From Gracilariopsis chorda (taxonomy: Eukaryota > Rhodophyta > Florideophyceae > Gracilariales > Gracilariaceae): a stretch of DNA of 64,000 nucleotides. Positions 13,310 through 22,674 of this stretch are shown piece after piece (the first letter of the stretch is position 1; the number at the start of each line of letters is the position of its first letter). The notes under the pieces were generated by a model. It was not told the DNA's origin. It made no database searches and saw nothing but the letters and a program-made list of their open reading frames with translations. The stretch lies in contig NBIV01000209.1 in the NCBI GenBank assembly GCA_003194525.1, positions 62,001 through 126,000 of the forward strand, read 5' to 3'. The translations under genes and the position numbers were made by a program.

Positions 13310-15053
13310 GTAGGAGAATGGGCATTGGGCAAGTGAGGTAATGTGAACGAACCAGGGGGCTGAGCTGACAAATCTCGGATCATTGCTCGCTCGTCTGCTC
13401 CACCTGGCCAAGTCGGTTACCGGTGAAAGAGGTACCAGGGCACCTGCTGAGCACCAAGGTACTGTCATCTCAGGTTTATTTATGTAGTAGTTTTAATTAA
13501 GTTTTTAGGACAGTTACCGGAAGTCAGGGCGCCTCTTCGATCATATAGGTTGGCCCGAGTGCCGCCGACCTCCGAAGAGTAAAGAAAAGCACCATGGCAG
13601 TCTTCTTGCTACCGTATGCAGCTAGTAGAGGCCATAGGCCTCCAAGCCATCGCTACCATTCTTCCGACCTGTAGGTACTTAAGATAGCGCCCGCCCATTG
13701 CGCCTGACTGCCAGTTGGTGCCCACGTCACCAGTAGACCCAGTGGACTGTCACCCGAGTGGCTCGCTCTCTGCTGCTACTACCTTTCATTATAGTACTAC
13801 TCTAGTTGGCCAAAGGGCGCAGTATTTGACTACAGTGTAGCCCGAAGCCCCCTCAGTTCTACACACCTTGGGAGAAACTGTCGTCTAGGGGTATTGCTCC
13901 GCACTGCGCAATCCAGAACGATGGTGCGTGTAACTTACGGTATATCCAGAAGATTTACTAACAGCGGGATACGTGTTCATAAGTTGGCCTCCAATACTTC
14001 CGTACGGCTATTTGGGCGGCAATCGTGCTCTGTAAGACGTCCTTGTAGTCACTAAGGTCCGGGCTGAATGACGAGAAACCCTGCCCTTGTACGAGCGGCT
14101 ACACTTACCCCAGCTGAGCCAGTTATACAGCACGTGCTTGAACTAAGCCTGCGGTACCCGCAGGCTCAGTTCAAATCCCTACTGCATTCCGAGCCGGTGC
14201 TCGGCTTCCGAACCTTGGCCGAGCCAAGTGATAAGTTCCCTAACGGGTTAATAGCGGCAGAGGCATTAATCAGGACTTATAGTATAGCTCGTCTTATAAT
14301 GAAATTCCCTTACAGGGTAATGAAAACGAGAGGCCCTATTCAGCACTTTATACTTCCCAAGTCACAGTCTGTGCTCTTGGCCCAAGGTTGAAGGCGGTTA
14401 TGCAGAGGTGACCGTAACTGCGAGGGGTCGCCACTAGAAGCATCAGGTGATCCGTCCCGACCGAAAGCCGACAGGAAAGGTTGTTCAACGACACAGTGGC
14501 GTCAGAGAAGCTTCTAGTGCGCGAGCTTTACCTCAATTCCGGATACAGGGGGTGAGGGAGGGCAGTGGCGTAGAAAAGACAGTAACATGCGTAGGGAAAG
14601 GCGGCGCGGCAACCACATAATGTCTGCGAAGAAGACAGCACGACAAACAAGTAATATGCGCCAATGGGTAGGATTAGAAAGAGGACCAAGGTAAGGATGA
14701 GCTGGAGAGAGCGGCGCGGCAAGTAAGTTGTGTGTGCGGGGAGCGGCAACGTGAAAATAAAGAATTATGTGTGGGTGGGTGTGGACGCGGCTCGAAAACC
14801 AAGTATTGTGTGCAAGGGGGGAGGGTGGGTGGCAGCGCAGAAGTATGGTGTTAGGTAGGAGAGAGCTGGCTCAGAATAGTAGTGCACGCCATAAGTTGGT
14901 ATGACTTCCTGACGGAAAGGGAAGAATAGGTCAAGATGCTATATAGTGAGATGGGCAGCCATTTTACGGAGCTAAAATGAATGCGGCGCAAAGCACGCTA
15001 AAAGTGCGAATGCTATGCAGGAAGATTTAGTGGGTACGAAACTCTCAACACCA
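13310..15053. other. Gene-free intergenic stretch with purine-rich degenerate repeats
   Basis: No gene recognised. From about 14,540 to 14,900 the plus strand is purine-rich, with a loosely repeated core resembling AGCGGCGCGGCAAGTAAG followed by TGTGTGCGGGG (near 14,602, 14,710, 14,740, 14,788 and 14,832). These look like decayed tandem units. A near-perfect hairpin lies at 14,138-14,174 (separate entry). Confidence 0.5.
14138..14174. repeat. 17-bp-arm hairpin centred on GGTACC
   Basis: The arm TTGAACTAAGCCTGCGG at 14,138-14,154 pairs with CCGCAGGCTCAGTTCAA at 14,158-14,174 with one mismatch and a 3-nt loop. No associated gene is visible. It could be a remnant of a palindrome-rich repeat family or an RNA hairpin. 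Confidence 0.75.
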
Positions 15054-15099
15054 CCTCGTACTATAATGATTTGTTCATGTATGAGGAGGGTGTTGTTGA

Positions 15100-16076
15100 T
15101 TGACGGGAGGCGTTGCACTAATTAACACGTGCGCACGCCCCCGTAAGCGCGTTCCAAAACCTCTCTTGGCGCAATGCCTCCCTTCCACTCACCAAATTCA
15201 GCAGCGCCAGCAGCAGCAGCAGCAGCAAAGCGTACAGCTCATGGGCAGCTGCTTCATGTTGCTGCATGTTGAGTGCTTCTGATGCCGAGTGGCTGGCACT
15301 ACAGTAAATGACTGCAGTGCCAACCACTCAGCAGCAGCACCTGGCTTGCACGACACGTGGCTGGCATGTTGCACTGCGCCAGTGCAGAAAAATGCACAGA
15401 GCATATGTACAGCACTGGCGCCGTGCAAAAAGCATCTCCCTTGGTGACCCCAAACACTATTTTGCACCCCATTCATGGTTGGTCAACAGCACAGTGTGGT
15501 AACCTTTTGCTACTTTGGGCACTGTTGCTGGCCTGGAACCTAGCCAAGGTCGAGCTCGTGTGTAGGTCGCCACAAGAGTAACCCACTGAGTACCATGGAT
15601 CTGGGAAAGATCAGGTGCTCTTCTGTGGTATGCTGGTCCTTTGACGGCGGTCAGGAAGTCTGAGGGTTTCCCGGACCTAATACCAGCTTGCTGTGCAAGG
15701 TCCGGGGCGGCCGCCTTGTCGCATCTCTTGGGGCCGGAAAGCAAACTTCGGTGTGTGAGTAAGGGCAGACCGATACTTACAACCGGACGCGGGTTAAATA
15801 TCAAACGGCTTGAAAACTGGTTGGGCACACCCCGCCCGTCATAAACCACCACGAGTGTGTCGAGAGTCCCTGTGCTGCGCACGACTGTATCAGACAAATA
15901 TAAGTATTGCAGCAATTTTAATTGCTCATGCAAATAGGCCTGGTGGGTGCAAAGCAACAAACTGCAACTACTTTTTCACTTTCAACTTTGTTTTATATTG
16001 GAAACATATTCTGGAACTCTGCCAAAATTTTTAGCGGTTTAGAAAGATTTATTTTTTCTTACTTTTGTAAATTGCT
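15100..16076 (+). other. Helitron A 5' noncoding region with conserved block
   Basis: About 1 kb upstream of the first ATG. It starts with a subterminal inverted-repeat motif (GGAGGCGTTGC and its complement), a CAG-repeat run at 15,200-15,226 and the recurring palindrome GTGGCTGGCACT...AGTGCCAACCAC near 15,290-15,330. A block of about 350 bp (15,590-15,940) is well conserved in Helitron B and stays open on both strands in both copies, including a 67-codon frame at 15,641-15,844 matched at 28,719-28,516. Its role is unknown: it could be promoter or leader sequence, or a captured host fragment. Confidence 0.5.
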
Positions 16077-17743
16077 ATGTCGCGAGGAGGTCCATGCACA
16101 AACTCCGGTGGGACAAGACCGAGTTCTGGAGGTACCACAACAAACTCTGGAGGTACCAGGGTGAATTCCAAACTTGCCAGCGCAAATTCTGGGGGGGCCA
16201 GAGCCAACTCCGGAGGGGCCAGAACGAATTCTGGAGGCGCCGGAGGAAATTAGGGAGGGGCCAAAGCGAATTCGAGAGGGGCTAGGGTGAACTCAGGCGG
16301 CGCAATGCCAGAAGCTGGACAACCTTGATGATTGCCAGTTCCTTCCGCTCCAGATGAGATGCCGGTAAATGAGAGCGAAGCGCACGAGCAAGGACCCATT
16401 GTTCCAGCCGTGGAAGAGGACGAAATTAATCCTACATCTACGTGCGTCGCTGGGGCAAGTGGTTCAAGTCCCACATCACGGCAAACTTCCTCTCCCATGC
16501 CTCTATCTCTTCCACCAATGCCTGCCATTGCTGTCAATGATGAGGCCAATACAACCATAGAGACAAATTCGCGTCCTCTGCCGAAAGTTGAAGAAGAAGA
16601 ACAGACCCCCGTTCCGATGGAAGTGGAAGAGGGCAAGATCAATTGTGCCCAGTCACGGCAGCCACACTAACCTGTTCTGCCACAAGCCGAACAAGAAGAA
16701 GAGCAGATGCCAGTTTCCATGAAAGTTGAAGAGGATGAGATCACTCCTGCTCTCTTACACCGCCACAGCAGCAGCTGCAGCAGCTGCAGCACCCGCAGCG
16801 GCAGCTTGATACGACGATCATGCAGTGTGCTGGACGTCCGGATCGAGGACTGTGTCGTGTGTACTATGCGTGGGATACCGTTGCAGATGAAGCGTGGAAT
16901 GATCCAGCCATCCCTGCAAACGTTCTAGAGTTTTAAACGCTTTCCACTGCGGGTCTAAGGCGATGCGGAAGATGCATCGAGCACGCACACACGCTCTCCT
17001 CCTGCCCGTACCCAGCCTGGACATTGAGAATTCATAGCTGCAAGTACTGCGTATGCGTTTTGCTTGGCAAAGAGACCAATGGAGTGTGCTATGGAATGAA
17101 AGGGAATGTCAGGGTGGGCGTCACGTTTCGCAGAAGGCATAGCCGTGAGTTGGTTCGCAGTCTTTATAGCCTGAGAGCCTTTCAAAGCCATTTTCTCAAC
17201 TAGAATACGCTCTTCGCTACGGCGCAAGCGTTCATAGACATGTCGTATGTCACGGGGGGTGGTCCCTCCTTCCTGAGACTTGAGGGAAACGCAGCTCTCG
17301 CTCTGCCCACGCAGAACCAGAACAACACGCGCTACAGCTTTCTGTGGGGTACTGGTCCGTCTTCCTTAGATCCCTCTCACTATGCGCGTGCCAATTTTCG
17401 TGCGTTCATTCAAGAACTCCACGTACGAGACATCGTGCCCAAGTTGTACGATGTGATCCAGCCTAAGCCAGACGTGGTGTGCAAGCGGTACTGATCCATG
17501 CTTACCACGCAACAACAACAAGAAAATGCAGATACCGCAGTCGATAGCAGCATGCAGGCAGCAGAAGAGAGAGTAGTCGTACTTGGCTACGAAGGAACCC
17601 GAAGTGCCACAGCCAGTGCTCCTCACGCAGGTGCTGGGCCTCTCTCTGAAGATGCTCCTGGTGGGGGGCAAACCATGATGAGAACGCTCGTTGTGGATCC
17701 GACTGGCCTGTACCGAGTGGAATCTCCAGTACTGCGCTGTTAG
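16077..17743 (+). pseudogene. Helitron A amino-terminal region: SGGAR repeats and zinc finger
   Basis: Starts at ATG 16,077 (MSRGGP), followed by seven-residue repeats of the SGGARAN type, then acidic EVEEDEI-type segments repeated several times. It is the counterpart of the intact 537-residue frame in Helitron B. In-frame stops occur at 16,251, 16,326, 16,329 and 16,668, and the frame shifts within the Pro/Gln-rich and zinc-finger parts (about 16,760-17,240). Readable sequence resumes at 17,240-17,494 and 17,498-17,743. The stop at 17,492-17,494 is also absent from copy B. Non-functional. Confidence 0.7.
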
Positions 17744-17772
17744 AATGAACCGTAACAGAAGAGCACGCCGTA

Positions 17773-19634
17773 GTGACGGCTGCTGCTGCTGCTCATGCTG
17801 GAGATGGCGTGACTGTGAATGCCGCAAACAATGCGCATGTGCGGTACCGACTTCTAAACCCGGCATCCAAACTTGCAGAGAAGGGCACTTCCCCTCTTCT
17901 CTACCCGTACGTTAATCAGTACAAACCGTTTGACATCGGCCTGTTTCTGGATGCAAGGAAGTCAAAAGCGCAAAGCTCAGGTCCCAGAGTCAAGGAGTAG
18001 AAGCTCCGAAAGCTCCCCTGGGCTGAGAACGGGAAGCGACGTCTGTACTCAGACAACATCCTCCTAAACAGTGAACCGTTGATGCAGATGTGGATGCTTC
18101 GCACGCACACAATAATTGAGGACATGCGACTACGTTACCTGGAGAGAGAAGAACGGGCAAGTATTGTACAAGAGCAAGAGATACAGCAAGCACAACATCA
18201 AACAGGTCATGTGCCACCATCACAGATCGCACAAATGAAACGCATATTTCTGCCCAGTGACTTTGGCAACTCAGCAGCGTACTGGACGAACAAGCGCATG
18301 AATTTACAGGCGATTGTAGCGCGTAGAGGACCGCCCTATCTTTTCATTACAATCACCATGAACATCTGGAGAGAGTACATCCAGCGCCTTGGTATAGATA
18401 CCAGCAATCGGAGCGCATTTACGGTACAAAGTAACCGCCCTAGACCATTTGACCGACTGGATCTGACTGCAACAGTGTAAAACCAGTACGCAAATGACTT
18501 CATGAAGGAATTGAAGAAGAACTCGGAGCATATCTTTGGAATGAAGTGCCAGAGGATTGCGTCAAAGCTCGAATTTGAAGAGCGCAATGTGCCACATCAG
18601 CACATGCTCGTGTGGCTCGAAGGAGGTGTGATTGAAGATGTTGATGTGATGGACGAGCTAATTAGTGCAGAAACGCCCCTTCCCGGTGAAGACGACGCGT
18701 TGCGTGCCCTCATTCGTTCCATGCACAGGCACCGCCACTCCTTCTATTGCCGGAGTCGCGGTAGACGGTGCAAGTTTGGATACGACAGCAACATGATTGT
18801 GTCGGGGACGTACATTGACCATGGATTGAATCGCGTGATCTAACGCGGAAGAAGCCAAGAAGACCTCAAAATTATGCCGTACAACCCAATTCTGACCAAG
18901 AAAATCCGCTCCCATATCAAAGTAGAACGCACGGAAGGCAGGGGCACAGTGGCCTATCTGATGAAGTAAGCATTTAAGCAGCCAAAGACCAGGAGGTGGT
19001 GCTCAATGTGAGTGGTGCTAATGAAACAGACACGCAGAACGAGCAGCAAAAAGAGCCGCAGATGCAGAACGACATTCTTGCATACATGCCAGTGCGTGTG
19101 GTGGGCGCCGTCAATGCAGCTTGGAGAATTTTCGAGTTTCGACATGGTCAAATACCAAAAGTAGAGCGACTGGCCATTCACTTGGAAGGAGAGCGCACTT
19201 TTCTGCTGAGAGGTCCAATCCAGCTCTTTTCTGCATCACAGCCGTCTACACTGGAGAGATACTTTGCAAAGCCCGAAGCATATGCGACCTTCAACTACCT
19301 TTCGTACTTTGAAAAAGTTCGATTGTATCGTACTCTTCCAGCCCGCGTGCTTCCCCAATACCACGGAAATGGCACACAGGTCCCCACAGACGACTGCAAT
19401 CCGCCCATGTATGTGGTAGAGCGCACGAAAAATGAGCAGTGCGCCGCAAATACCAGAGTTTTTTCTCCGTCCGGCATTGAGCTCTTTGCTGTGCGCTTGC
19501 TGCTCATGAATCACTGCTCAAGCTCTTATGAAGACACAAGTACTTTCAATAAACAGCAGTATGAAACCTTTCGTGAAACTGCGATCGCAGGCGGACTGCT
19601 GCCGGACGGATCCGAGTTTCATATTGCATTTTAA
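17773..19634 (+). pseudogene. Helitron A Rep (HUH endonuclease) domain, broken
   Basis: Contains the Helitron-specific region: PLLYPYVNQ, then the long helical segment LMQMWMLRTHTIIEDMRL, LFITITMNIW and the HUH motif in NVPHQHMLVW (18,586-18,615). The Rep catalytic-tyrosine motif, AYLMKYAFK in copy B, reads AYLMK-stop-AFK here because the Tyr codon TAC is TAA at 18,967-18,969. Other stops lie at 17,998, 18,478 and 18,841, and a one-base deletion near 18,980 shifts the frame before 18,996. From 18,996 to 19,631 the frame is open and matches the carboxyl part of the Rep frame in B at high but not complete identity, until the shared tract begins at 19,609. Confidence 0.8.
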
Positions 19635-21557
19635 GAGAGAAATCAGATCTACAGCACGCACTCTGAGGTACGACGTCTGGTTGTCACACTATACCAACAA
19701 GGCGCAGACCCAGAGAAAATGGCAGTCGAAAACTAAGAGGCACTTTGTAGCGACATATATACAGGAGATGAGCAGCAACGAAAGCAAAAAATGTATCCAC
19801 GTGTGGTAGAGGTCTCAGACCAGCACGGTGGACAACTGCTACGCGATCACAGCTTCTTCACACAGCATCCACAGCAAGATGAGGCAGCATTGACTGAGAC
19901 AAATCGAGCTACAGAAAATCGAGACTCGCGAGTGGTACGAAATGCGTCAATGTTGCAGTCAGGGTACGACGCTACCTTAAAATCTCGCCAAAAAAAAGTC
20001 ATTGAAACTGTCATTGCCGCATTGCCACAACTGCAGGCGCTACAGGAGGGAACAAGCACTCCTGGAAACGTGTTCTTTGTGCAAGGATCCTCAGGAACTG
20101 GAAAGACATACGTGCTCAAACTCCTTCGTGATATCGCTGAGTCGGAAGGAATGCTCGCCGAAATGACTGCTACAACAGGCATTGCAGCATCGTTGTACGA
20201 AAGTGGCAGCAAGTTAAATAGCCTGCTCAGATTGGGTGCAGCTGACAAGGACATTACAAGCAGCAATACAGCCACTTCGTCAAAGTACGGTCCCCGGTCT
20301 CAACGTGCAGAACTGCTACGTGAAGTACAACTGCTCGTCTTGGATGAGAAGTCCATGATCTCATGAAAGCTCTTTGAATTCATGAATACGTTGCTCAAAG
20401 ATCTTCGCTGGAGTGGAATGGAAAACCCGCCTCCGTTTGGGGGTTTGACCATCGTTCTATCCGGCAACTACTCCCAGCTGCGTCCAGTGGTGCCGCAGGT
20501 GTACATGAAGGCCGCGCCAAGTGGAAATGTGAGACGAGTGTACACAAACATTCTCAACCCATTGCCATGGAAGAGTGATCTGTGGATGTTGTGCTCGGTT
20601 CAAGTGCTGTATCTCACCTAACAAGTACAACAAGCCGATGATCCGGCATTTGCGTCGCTGTTACGTTCCAATTCACGGAACACAATATCCAAGAACGCTC
20701 CATTACCACTCAAATCTACCAATGGCATGCAAACTGCCTACCAATTCCAGTGAGAGTGGCTCCCAACTCGATACAAGGAGGATATGGATCTCAGCAAAAT
20801 GCTTATTGCGTCCAGAAACCAGTTGGTCGACGAACATAATACGGCAGCTCTCGATCTGCTTCCTGGTGAGCGTTTCACTCTTCCGTCAGCGACAACCCTG
20901 CAATTTGAGCGTGGACAGAACCCAAAGCCCGACTTCACCAATACTTTTGTTCCCGAGTTTGCATATCAGTATGCACCTACTGGAGTACGACCTCATAACT
21001 TGGGTTTGAAGATTGGTGTGCCAGTTATGGTCATTTGGAACGTGCTGCATCCTGATGTGGTCAACGGGAAGCTGTTCGTATTCGTGCGTGTCGATTAGTT
21101 TACGATGCAGGTGGCTCGATTCGACGAGAACAGACAGGTTCTGGAACGACAGCTCCTGCATCGTATCGACTTCGAGTTTTCTTTCGCAGACATTCGCATG
21201 ATTCGAAGGCAGCTCACCATTCGTCTTGCGTTTGCAGCTACCGTTCACAAAGGACAGGAAAAGACGTTGGATGCCTTGGTTGTGGATGTGCGACCCAACT
21301 TCTTCTGCGCCGGTCAGCTGTATGTCGCATTGTCGCGCGTTCGAAGGAACGACCATGTGCTGCTTCTGCATTACCCGCAGCTTACATCCACAAATGCGCA
21401 CACAATTCATCCCATGCCTGTGGCCATCGCCAAGCCAGTGCTGCCTGAAGCCATTCAGTTCTGCATCCCTCCACAACCATAATCATATTTCTTGCGTTCT
21501 TCATTTATTGAATTAAACTACTTGCTTTTCTGCTTTTGCTTTCTCCACCCTTTCTTT
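19609..21557 (+). repeat. Inverted near-identical tract, left arm
   Basis: Every position p in this tract corresponds to 44,232 minus p on the opposite strand, so 19,609 pairs with 24,623 and 21,557 with 22,675. There are no indels across about 1.95 kb. The conceptual proteins of both strands match, and the only difference I could find is one base near 21,469 (CATCCCTCC against CATCCATCC). Immediately outside the tract both sides remain homologous but differ every few bases, for example GCTGCCGGACGGATCC against GCTCGCGGACAGATCC at the outer edge and CTTTTTTCTCACC against CTTTTCTCCTCACC at the inner edge. Confidence 0.9.
19635..21482 (+). pseudogene. Helitron A Pif1-family helicase, six nonsense codons, no frameshift
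   Basis: Superfamily 1B helicase domain of the Helitron protein. Visible motifs: Walker A GSSGTGKTYV (20,090-20,119), the Walker B-type LVLDEKSM (normally DE-SM), LSGNYSQLRPV (normally GD--QL-PV), ATVHKGQEKTLD and QLYVALSRVR near the end. The whole frame from 18,996 to 21,482 stays in phase and is interrupted only by TAA 19,632, TAA 19,734, TGA 20,364, TAA 20,619, TGA 20,751 and TAG 21,096. Each is one C-to-T or G-to-A change from Gln, Arg or Trp. The same six stops occur in Helitron B. Whether a helicase is still made is very doubtful. Confidence 0.85.
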
Positions 21558-21630
21558 TTTCTCACCGCTTTTTATCAATCGTCCACTGCAGCGCGCAGCG
21601 CTGGCCATGGCCGAAAACTGCTTTCTCTTG

Positions 21631-22117
21631 TCTCAAAACTACCACTCTTAAGCATTTACGTACATATAAGGGGGATGATGTTGACTTATGGGAAGCGTTG
21701 CACTACAAAATCGGTTTGGAACCCCCTTTAAAAAATGAAAAAGGCTAATTTGGCTCAACACCTCCCTACACGTAAACAAAATCAGCATTCGGAGCAGTAA
21801 ATTGTACAGTGCATTGGCGGCTGCTGAATGTTGATTATGTGCTTGCTACCCAGTTTTTGGCACTATAGTAATGACTGCAGTGCCAGCCACTCAGAAACAG
21901 GCAGATTATACCACAAAGCTTACGAGATTGCTCGCTTTTTAGTGCAGTTGCAAATTGCACTGGCTATGTCAGTCAAGTGCCGCTCAAAGACACTCTTAAC
22001 ACTGCGGCCTTTATTGAGGCCGGTTGCGAGTGTTAGCGAGCAAATATGGCCTGCAGATCGCCCAATGTCACCTTTAATTAGTAGCGCGCAGCGCCGCCTT
22101 CGGCCAAATGCGGCTTG
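21631..22117 (+). mobile_element. Non-autonomous Helitron unit, head-to-tail after Helitron A
   Basis: 487 bp, starting TCTCAAAACTACC and ending ...CGGCTTG after a GC-rich 3' region (GCGCGCAGCGC then GCCTTCGGCC). It follows Helitron A with no intervening base, the same arrangement seen at 22,600/22,601 and 29,317/29,318 on the other strand. It carries the internal palindrome TGGCACTATAGTAATGACTGCAGTGCCAGCCA near 21,860-21,892. It has no coding capacity and is more diverged in the middle than the minus-strand units. Confidence 0.65.
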
Positions 22118-22135
22118 CAATAGTTAGTGTTCTTA

Positions 22136-22600
22136 CAAGTGGAAACAGGTTTAGGCCGTGGGCGGCGCTGCGCACCGCGTTGTTTTTGTAGCTTTGTGTA
22201 TTTAGTAGGGTTCGAAGGCTGTCGGAGCCCTTTGCTCGCTTGCCCTCGCAATAAAACTCGTAGAACCACCGGGCGCCGTGGCGTCTAAAGGATGTGGAGC
22301 CGTAGGGGTTTGTGTTTAGGTGCCTAAATTGACTGCAGTGCCAGCCAATGATGAGAAAGGGCGACACGTTGCTTTGTTTAAGTGGCTGGCACTGCAGTCA
22401 TTATGGCAGTGCCAGCCAGTAGGCAGCAAGATTTGCTGCTGCTGCTGCTGCTGAATGCTTGAAATGGTAGGGAGGCGTTGCGCCAAATGGGCGTTTTGCA
22501 TGCGCAAACCAGGGGGTTGCAAAACGATTTCGTGGCGCAACGCCTCCATTCAATCAAGAACATTCCCCTCATACACGTATAAATCATTATAGTGGAGAGA
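22136..22600 (-). mobile_element. Non-autonomous Helitron unit, tail-to-tail with the previous one
   Basis: 465 bp on the minus strand, starting TCTCTCCACTATAATG at 22,600 and ending ...CCACTTG at 22,136. It is highly similar to 29,318-29,806: both share CTGCAGTGCCAGCCAATGAT, a GCT-repeat run (22,436-22,453), GGGAGGCGTTGCGCC with its inverted partner GGCGCAACGCCTCC, and the 3' GCGCAGCGCCGCCCACGGCC stretch. An 18-bp spacer (22,118-22,135) separates its tail from the tail of the plus-strand unit. Confidence 0.65.
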
Positions 22601-22674
22601 CAAGAAGGAGCGGCCTTTGGCCGCGGGCCGCGCTGCACGCCGCGGTGGAGGAGTGATAAACAGCGGTGAGGAGA

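Larger units (their letters stand above)
1..13310 (+). mobile_element. Degenerate Ty3/gypsy chromovirus-like LTR retrotransposon
   Basis: Seen: a segment at 1-810 recurs at 12,514-13,309 in the same orientation with many substitutions, and between them lie a gag-like frame, reverse transcriptase, RNase H, integrase and a chromodomain in that order on the plus strand. Known: pol order RT-RH-IN followed by a chromodomain is diagnostic of Ty3/gypsy chromoviruses. The element is dead: gag and RT contain premature stops, and the RNase H and integrase parts also shift frame. The strong divergence between the two LTRs indicates an old insertion. The left LTR may begin slightly before the window. A stretch near 847-860 (TGGTACAGAGGGC) weakly resembles an initiator-Met primer-binding site just downstream of the left LTR. 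Confidence 0.85.
15054..21630 (+). mobile_element. Helitron A (autonomous-type, defective)
   Basis: Rolling-circle transposon encoding an amino-terminal basic repeat and zinc-finger region, a HUH-type Rep domain and a Pif1-type helicase. The proposed 5' end is TCTCAACACCACC at 15,054, matching the 5' ends of the minus-strand units at 29,317 and 29,806. The proposed 3' end is ...CTCTTG at 21,630, reached after a GC-rich palindromic stretch (GCGCGCAGCGC then GGCCATGGCC) and directly abutted by the next unit starting TCTCAAA. Known: Helitrons begin with TC and carry a 3' hairpin close to a CTRR end; here the end reads CTTG, so it is only approximately canonical. The coding frame at start (ATG 16,077) and end (21,480) is the same, so the ancestor probably made one protein of about 1,800 residues. 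This copy is inactivated by many stops and frameshifts. Confidence 0.8.

Noticed and set aside
15760..15790. U1-snRNA-like start (ATACTTAC) in the Helitron 5' block
   Set aside because: The match is eight bases and is not kept in the partner copy, which reads ATTCCTTAC.
19632..21098. Alternative genetic code or stop-codon readthrough (TAA/TAG as Gln)
   Set aside because: Host genes in the same window end normally at TAA, TAG and TGA and contain none internally. The stops also include TGA at Arg/Trp positions, so mutation of dead elements is the simpler explanation.
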